In this document: positions 60,640-64,000 of the stretch, one piece after another | Position numbering within the stretch: the stretch's first letter is position 1 | Layout of the letters: every line of letters starts with the position of its first letter | From: an uncultured Eubacteriales bacterium | GTDB lineage: Bacteria; Bacillota; Clostridia; Oscillospirales; CAG-272 | NCBI GenBank assembly: GCA_934373635.1 | Contig: CAKROZ010000005.1 | Location: forward strand, 1-64,000 | Length of the DNA stretch: 64,000 nt | Direction of reading: 5' to 3' | Program-made: the position numbers and the translations under genes | Notes under the pieces: generated by a model | Told to the model about the DNA's origin: nothing | Database searches by the model: none | The model's input: only the letters and a program-made list of their open reading frames with translations

Positions 60640-60800
60640 AGAATTATGAATTATGAATTGTCTTCATTCTTGCTTTGTTTTGTTGACGCGGAGTGTTTTT
60701 TGGAGGGAGAGGGCGAGGCTTGAAGAGGAAGTGTCGCTTACTCCTCATCCACCGTTTCGCGGTCCCCCTGTCTCGCTACGGCTCGGGTTCACTTGGGGAG
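60640..60800 (+). repeat. Composite intergenic repeat, copy 1
   Basis: Starts with GAATTATGAATTATGAATTG, then CTT-ATTCTTGC-TTG and GTTGACG-GG, and ends with CCCTGTCTCGCTACGGCTCGG. The same order appears at 62250-62420. It fills much of the 255-base gap downstream of aspS. Confidence 0.75.
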
Positions 60801-60873
60801 CGGACGGATAGAAGCGGGGTTTAACGGGTCAGACGGTTGGAATTACAGGGTTAGAAAGTTGGGGTTATGCGAG

Positions 60874-62160
60874 TTACGGGGTCAGGCGGTTGGGGCCGCG
60901 GAAGAGGAATTCCGCCTCCTTGATGGAGAGACCGAGGAAGAGCATGGTCAGGCGGTCGACGCCGAGACCGAAGCCGCCGTGCGGCGGGCAACCGTACTTG
61001 AAGAATTGGAGATAGAATTCGACGTCCTTCGCGAGTCCCTTCTCTTCTGCCTGCTTTTTCAGCACCTCGTAGCGGTGCTCTCTCTGTGCGCCCGTGGTGA
61101 TCTCCACGCCGCGCCAGATGAGGTCGTAGCCCTGCGGAACACCGTTCTCGTCGCGCATGTGATAGAAGGCGCGCTCCTTGGCGTCATAGTCGGTGATAAA
61201 GAGGAATTCGTGACCGTATTTTTCCTCGCAGAGCTTTTTCGTCATTCTCTCCGCGTCGGTGGTGAGGTCGCCTTTCAGGCTATCGGGAACGGTATAGCCG
61301 TAGCGCTCCTCAAGCTCGCGGTAGACATCGGCGAGCTTCATCCTCGGGAACGGGAGGGTCGGAACGACGACCTCCAGACCGAAGAGCTCGCGGATCTTTT
61401 CGCCGTGTGCCTCTTTGACACGTTTCAGGGCATAGGTAAGGAGCTCCTCCTCCATCTTCATGACGTCCTCAACGCCGTCGATGTAGGAGAATTCAAGGTC
61501 GAAGCCCGTGAATTCGGTCGCGTGCTTATTGGTATAGGATTTTTCCGCACGGAAGACGGGGCCCGACTCGAAAATGCGCTCCAGTCCCGCCGCCATTGCC
61601 ATCTGCTTATAGAATTGGGGCGACTGGGCAAGATACGCCTTCGTATCAAAATATTTCACCTCAAAGACATCGGAGCCCGACTCGCTCGCCGCGCCGATCA
61701 GCTTCGGGGTATGGATCTCGATAAAGTTGCGTTCGAGGAGGAATTCCCGCAGGGCGGCGACGAGGGTCGTCTGCATCTCCATCATCAGATGATTCTGATC
61801 GCGGCGCAGGTCGATCCAGCGGTAGTCCATACGACAATCGATGTCCGAGTCGTCCTTGATGGGCAAGGCGTCGGCGAGCGACTCGATCTTCATCGTATCG
61901 GGCAGAAGCTCAATGCCTCCCATCTTTACATATTCGTTGTTTACGACCTCACCCTCGACCGTAATGACCGAGTGGAGGGTCAGCTCGTCCACGATGGCGG
62001 CGAGCTCGGCGGATTTTTCCTTCTCTACCGTGATCTGAAGCTTTCCCGTGATGTCTTTCAAAACGATGAAAGCCATCGTTCTCTTGTTCCGCAATTTATC
62101 GACGAAGCCCTGTACTTTATGTCTTCCGGGCGTTACGTCCTTGATATAGGTGCGTTCCAT
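60874..62160 (-). CDS. aspS: Aspartyl-tRNA synthetase, short archaeal type
   Basis: The 428-residue protein has an N-terminal OB anticodon-binding domain (GFVDKLRNKRTMAFIVLKD) and class II motifs: RWIDLRRDQN, GPVFRAEKSYTNKHATEF (motif 2) and GFGLGVDRLTMLFLGL (motif 3). The bacterial GAD insertion is absent, as in archaeal and nondiscriminating enzymes. It may therefore also charge tRNA-Asn with Asp, needing GatCAB. Confidence 0.92.
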   Translation of the reverse strand: MERTYIKDVTPGRHKVQGFVDKLRNKRTMAFIVLKDITGKLQITVEKEKSAELAAIVDELTLHSVITVEGEVVNNEYVKMGGIELLPDTMKIESLADALPIKDDSDIDCRMDYRWIDLRRDQNHLMMEMQTTLVAALREFLLERNFIEIHTPKLIGAASESGSDVFEVKYFDTKAYLAQSPQFYKQMAMAAGLERIFESGPVFRAEKSYTNKHATEFTGFDLEFSYIDGVEDVMKMEEELLTYALKRVKEAHGEKIRELFGLEVVVPTLPFPRMKLADVYRELEERYGYTVPDSLKGDLTTDAERMTKKLCEEKYGHEFLFITDYDAKERAFYHMRDENGVPQGYDLIWRGVEITTGAQREHRYEVLKKQAEEKGLAKDVEFYLQFFKYGCPPHGGFGLGVDRLTMLFLGLSIKEAEFLFRGPNRLTP

Positions 62161-62197
62161 AATTTTGTCCTTTCAAAAGAGCAATCTGAATACTACT

Positions 62198-62226
62198 ATT
62201 ATAGAAGATTTTATTCGAAAAGTCAA
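62198..62226 (-). promoter_or_regulatory. Promoter of aspS
   Basis: TTGACT (62221-62226, minus) and TATAAT (62198-62203), spacer 17, about 40 bases before the start codon. Confidence 0.88.
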
Positions 62227-62249
62227 GAGAATTGATAATTATGAATGAA

Positions 62250-62420
62250 GAATTATGAATTATGAATTGCCTTAATTCTTGCGTTGGGCTGTTGACGTGG
62301 GGATGAGGGGGAGATGAGGGGGCGTTGACGGGAGGATGTGCGATTCCTTGCTTACTTCTCATCCTTCAGTCGTAGGCTGACCCCTGTTTCGCTGCGGCTC
62401 GGGCACACTCGGGCTCTTTC
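62250..62420 (+). repeat. Composite intergenic repeat, copy 2
   Basis: Same order of elements as 60640-60800: GAATTATGAATTATGAATTG, ATTCTTGCGTTG, GTTGACGTGGGG, GCTTACTTCTCATCC and CCCTGTTTCGCTGCGGCTCGG. It lies upstream of aspS, so the gene is bracketed by two copies in the same orientation. The 470-base gap 62161-62630 holds the promoter, this repeat, another dispersed repeat and a terminator, but no gene. Confidence 0.75.
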
Positions 62421-62489
62421 ATTTCGGCGGTGTGAGATTCGGTGCTCTCGTGACGCTCTCTTACTCGTAGGAGAAGGCTTAGATACGTT

Positions 62490-62530
62490 GTTCTTCTTTG
62501 ACTTTTGTTTTTCTTTACCCCAACGATTGG
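62490..62530 (-). repeat. Dispersed repeat, inverse copy
   Basis: On the minus strand this reads CCAATCGTTGGGGTAAAG, then AAAAACAAAAGTCAAAG and AAGAAC, matching the copies at 53159-53293. Confidence 0.7.
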
Positions 62531-62588
62531 CGAGGAGATGTCCTGCTTTCGCTCTCGTTTCTTCTCTAAAATACGCCCCTCTAAAAGT

Positions 62589-62623
62589 AAAAATTCGCCC
62601 CCGAGGCTTTTGGCTTCGGGGGC
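62589..62623 (-). terminator. Terminator of the surface-protein operon
   Basis: GCCCCCGA and TCGGGGGC form the stem on the minus strand; GAATTTTT follows. It lies just after the 44-residue gene. Confidence 0.8.
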
Positions 62624-62630
62624 GGGCGTT

Positions 62631-62765
62631 TTATTGCAAAACGTTTCCGAACTCGTCGTTGTTCGGGTCATCGAAGAAGTAGAACGGCGATTGACCGCTA
62701 CTCGTCAGAACATCCTTCGTTTCGAGAAGGAGAATTTCGAGCTCTGCTTTGGTATATTGTTTCAT
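62631..62765 (-). CDS. Small protein of 44 residues
   Basis: ATG 62765 has AAAGGAG eight bases upstream. The peptide begins MKQYTKAELEILLLETKDVL, then TSSGQSPFYFFDDPNNDEFG, and ends NVLQ. It follows the surface-protein gene by 18 bases and precedes a terminator, so it is a real, co-transcribed gene. No function recognised; it has no signal peptide. Confidence 0.7.
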   Translation of the reverse strand: MKQYTKAELEILLLETKDVLTSSGQSPFYFFDDPNNDEFGNVLQ

Positions 62766-62783
62766 GTTCGTTTTCTCCTTTCT

Positions 62784-63998
62784 TTAGTTACCCTGTGCGC
62801 CGAGATAGGCTTGCGCCGCAAGAATATAGCGATAGAACGCATTCAGGTAGGCGGGAATCTCGCCCTGACTCTTGGTATATGCCATATAGAGATCAAAGCT
62901 ATATGTGATCTTGTGACCCTCAAGCTCCACCGTCAGAGCATTTGTATAGTTCGAAACATAAATGTCGCCGACGATGATGTAGGGGTCACTTCCTTCGACT
63001 GTGGTGACTTTGTAGGACTTCGTTACACCGTTGATCGTTACCTCCACGGTTTCGGCGGTTGCGTACTTGGTGCTATCGAGGAAGAAGATGAAGCCCGGGG
63101 TACTCGCGAGTTTGAGCGATGCGGCCGTGATGTTGCCCTTTTTGAGGTCTTCCGATGTTGTCGATTTGTCCCACTTTGTGTCGGAAAGCAGGGCTTTATA
63201 GGTATCGAGTCTATCAGTGATTGCCTTGAAGCCGGGATCTGCGACGGTCTTGTTGCTGAATTCCGCGGACATCTCACGAACGTAATCGAGGATCGCAACA
63301 ACGAGTTTCTTGCCGCTCTCGGAGCCTTTTTCATCTGCGAGAACCGCCGTTGCATACTTCACGAGAGAGGTCTTCACCGTGTAGGTTGCCGCCGTTTCAC
63401 CGTTTTTGAGATTCACCTCGAGGGTGAACGCCTCGGAGAGGTCCTTCGGGGAGATGTCGTCGATCTTGAAGAGGTAGTAGTCTCCATCACTCAAGGTGAC
63501 AAGATCTTTGTTTTCGAAAGTGACATTGATCTTTGTTTTCCCATCGGGATGCGTATACGTCACGCCATTGATGAAGCCGTCGTTTCTGAAGTAGAGGTTG
63601 AAGGTGATGTTTGCGTAGAGGGTGAGGTTGCCCGTAATCTTCGACTCGGTGGTTTTGAGCGTTGCATCATAAGAAGTAGTGTCACCTGCTACTACAGCCT
63701 TCGTTGCTTTCGCATACCAGTAATACGTGTCGAAAGCAGAGTTGCTGTAAACGGGAGTTTCTCCCTGTTTCCACGTTTCCGACACCTCTTCGGTTCCCAC
63801 CTTGAAGGTTACCGTACCGGTATTATTCGCATCGGTCGCCGTGTAGTAATACTTGTCGGTACCGACGGTCACCTCATTGATACGCGCGGAAACAAAAGCA
63901 TTGCCGTCAAGTGTGACGGTGTTCAGCATGTCGGAGTACGACAAAGAGACTTTAGAGTAGATCTCGGTATTGTTCATCGCAACGGAACCGTTCTTCTC
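62784..63998 (-). CDS. Probable secreted or surface protein, C-terminal part
   Basis: The frame is open to the right edge; the ATG at 63977 is internal and the start lies outside the window. At least 404 residues are visible, rich in Thr, Ser, Tyr, Asp and Asn in beta-type repeats (TGTVTFKVGTEEVSETWKQG; VTFENKDLVTLSDGDYYLFK). It ends with a helix (IPAYLNAFYRYILAAQAYLG) and no LPXTG motif. Composition and beta pattern suggest an exported protein, but the signal peptide would be outside the window. Confidence 0.65.
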   Translation of the reverse strand, partial: EKNGSVAMNNTEIYSKVSLSYSDMLNTVTLDGNAFVSARINEVTVGTDKYYYTATDANNTGTVTFKVGTEEVSETWKQGETPVYSNSAFDTYYWYAKATKAVVAGDTTSYDATLKTTESKITGNLTLYANITFNLYFRNDGFINGVTYTHPDGKTKINVTFENKDLVTLSDGDYYLFKIDDISPKDLSEAFTLEVNLKNGETAATYTVKTSLVKYATAVLADEKGSESGKKLVVAILDYVREMSAEFSNKTVADPGFKAITDRLDTYKALLSDTKWDKSTTSEDLKKGNITAASLKLASTPGFIFFLDSTKYATAETVEVTINGVTKSYKVTTVEGSDPYIIVGDIYVSNYTNALTVELEGHKITYSFDLYMAYTKSQGEIPAYLNAFYRYILAAQAYLGAQGN

Positions 63999-64000
63999 CG

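Noticed and set aside
60793..62235. Plus-strand open frame of 480 codons opposite aspS
   Set aside because: The minus strand encodes a full AspS with class II motifs and a consensus promoter; the plus frame covers the promoter and repeat and has no recognisable domain.

Overview
The window looks like a GC-rich chromosome of a Bacillota, class Clostridia (possibly gut-associated; genus not determinable), carrying one complete prophage. The Bacillota assignment rests on the host gene set (RemA/DUF370, YicC, NrdR, RpoZ, PriA, Def, Fmt, RsmB, RlmN and RsgA in the usual order), on strong AGGAGG-type ribosome sites and TTGACA-N17-TATAAT promoters, and on the phage protein families.

Left edge (1-1227): the 3' part of a large serine recombinase, the hairpin terminator that I infer once served the tRNA-Ser gene, and attL.

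Prophage (1201-40411): it lies between perfect 27-bp direct repeats. The right copy is the 3' end (including CCA) of tRNA-Ser(GCU), so this is an integrase-mediated insertion into a tRNA gene. A tyrosine integrase faces attR. The late genes read leftward from 26965 to 1395: small and large terminase, a large portal, a Prp-type cysteine protease, scaffold, an N4-gp56-type capsid, short-tail components, a 2718-residue modular virion protein with a zincin motif and toxin-like cassettes, a collagen-like fibre, and a membrane or secreted-protein cluster in the place of a lysis module. The long portal, this capsid family and the absence of tape-measure or sheath genes suggest a podovirus-like phage. 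The early genes (35546 to 27086, leftward) encode a Cro-like repressor, a Sak3-type annealing protein with a YqaJ exonuclease, NinB, HNH, SSB, a replisome organizer with an embedded iteron origin, a DUF1064 nuclease, a PAPS-reductase-like enzyme and an ASCH protein. The immunity region has divergent near-consensus promoters, three related operators, an S24-type CI repressor and two tandem paralogous membrane proteins. Between immunity and integrase lies a three-gene MqsR-MqsA-SecB-like toxin-antitoxin-chaperone operon.

Host region (40385-64000): tRNA-Ser(GCU), homoserine dehydrogenase, an AGCS symporter, a two-component system coupled to an acetyltransferase, then a long leftward housekeeping block for translation and RNA maturation (TrmH-type methylase, RsgA, RlmN, RsmB, zinc peptidase, Fmt, Def, PriA, RpoZ, RemA, YicC, NrdR), PAP2 phosphatase, RpiB-like isomerase, a short archaeal-type AspS, and the C-terminal part of a probable surface protein with a 44-residue companion. 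Intergenic spaces hold minisatellite-like tandem repeats and several dispersed repeat families.

Most notable: (1) the phage carries its own Prp protease beside a scaffold and a capsid that both have an LQLFA Prp-type cleavage motif at the N-terminus; (2) the TAC operon with a clear promoter and operator; (3) interchangeable cassettes inside the giant virion protein, flanked by exact DNA repeats; (4) no recognisable endolysin.
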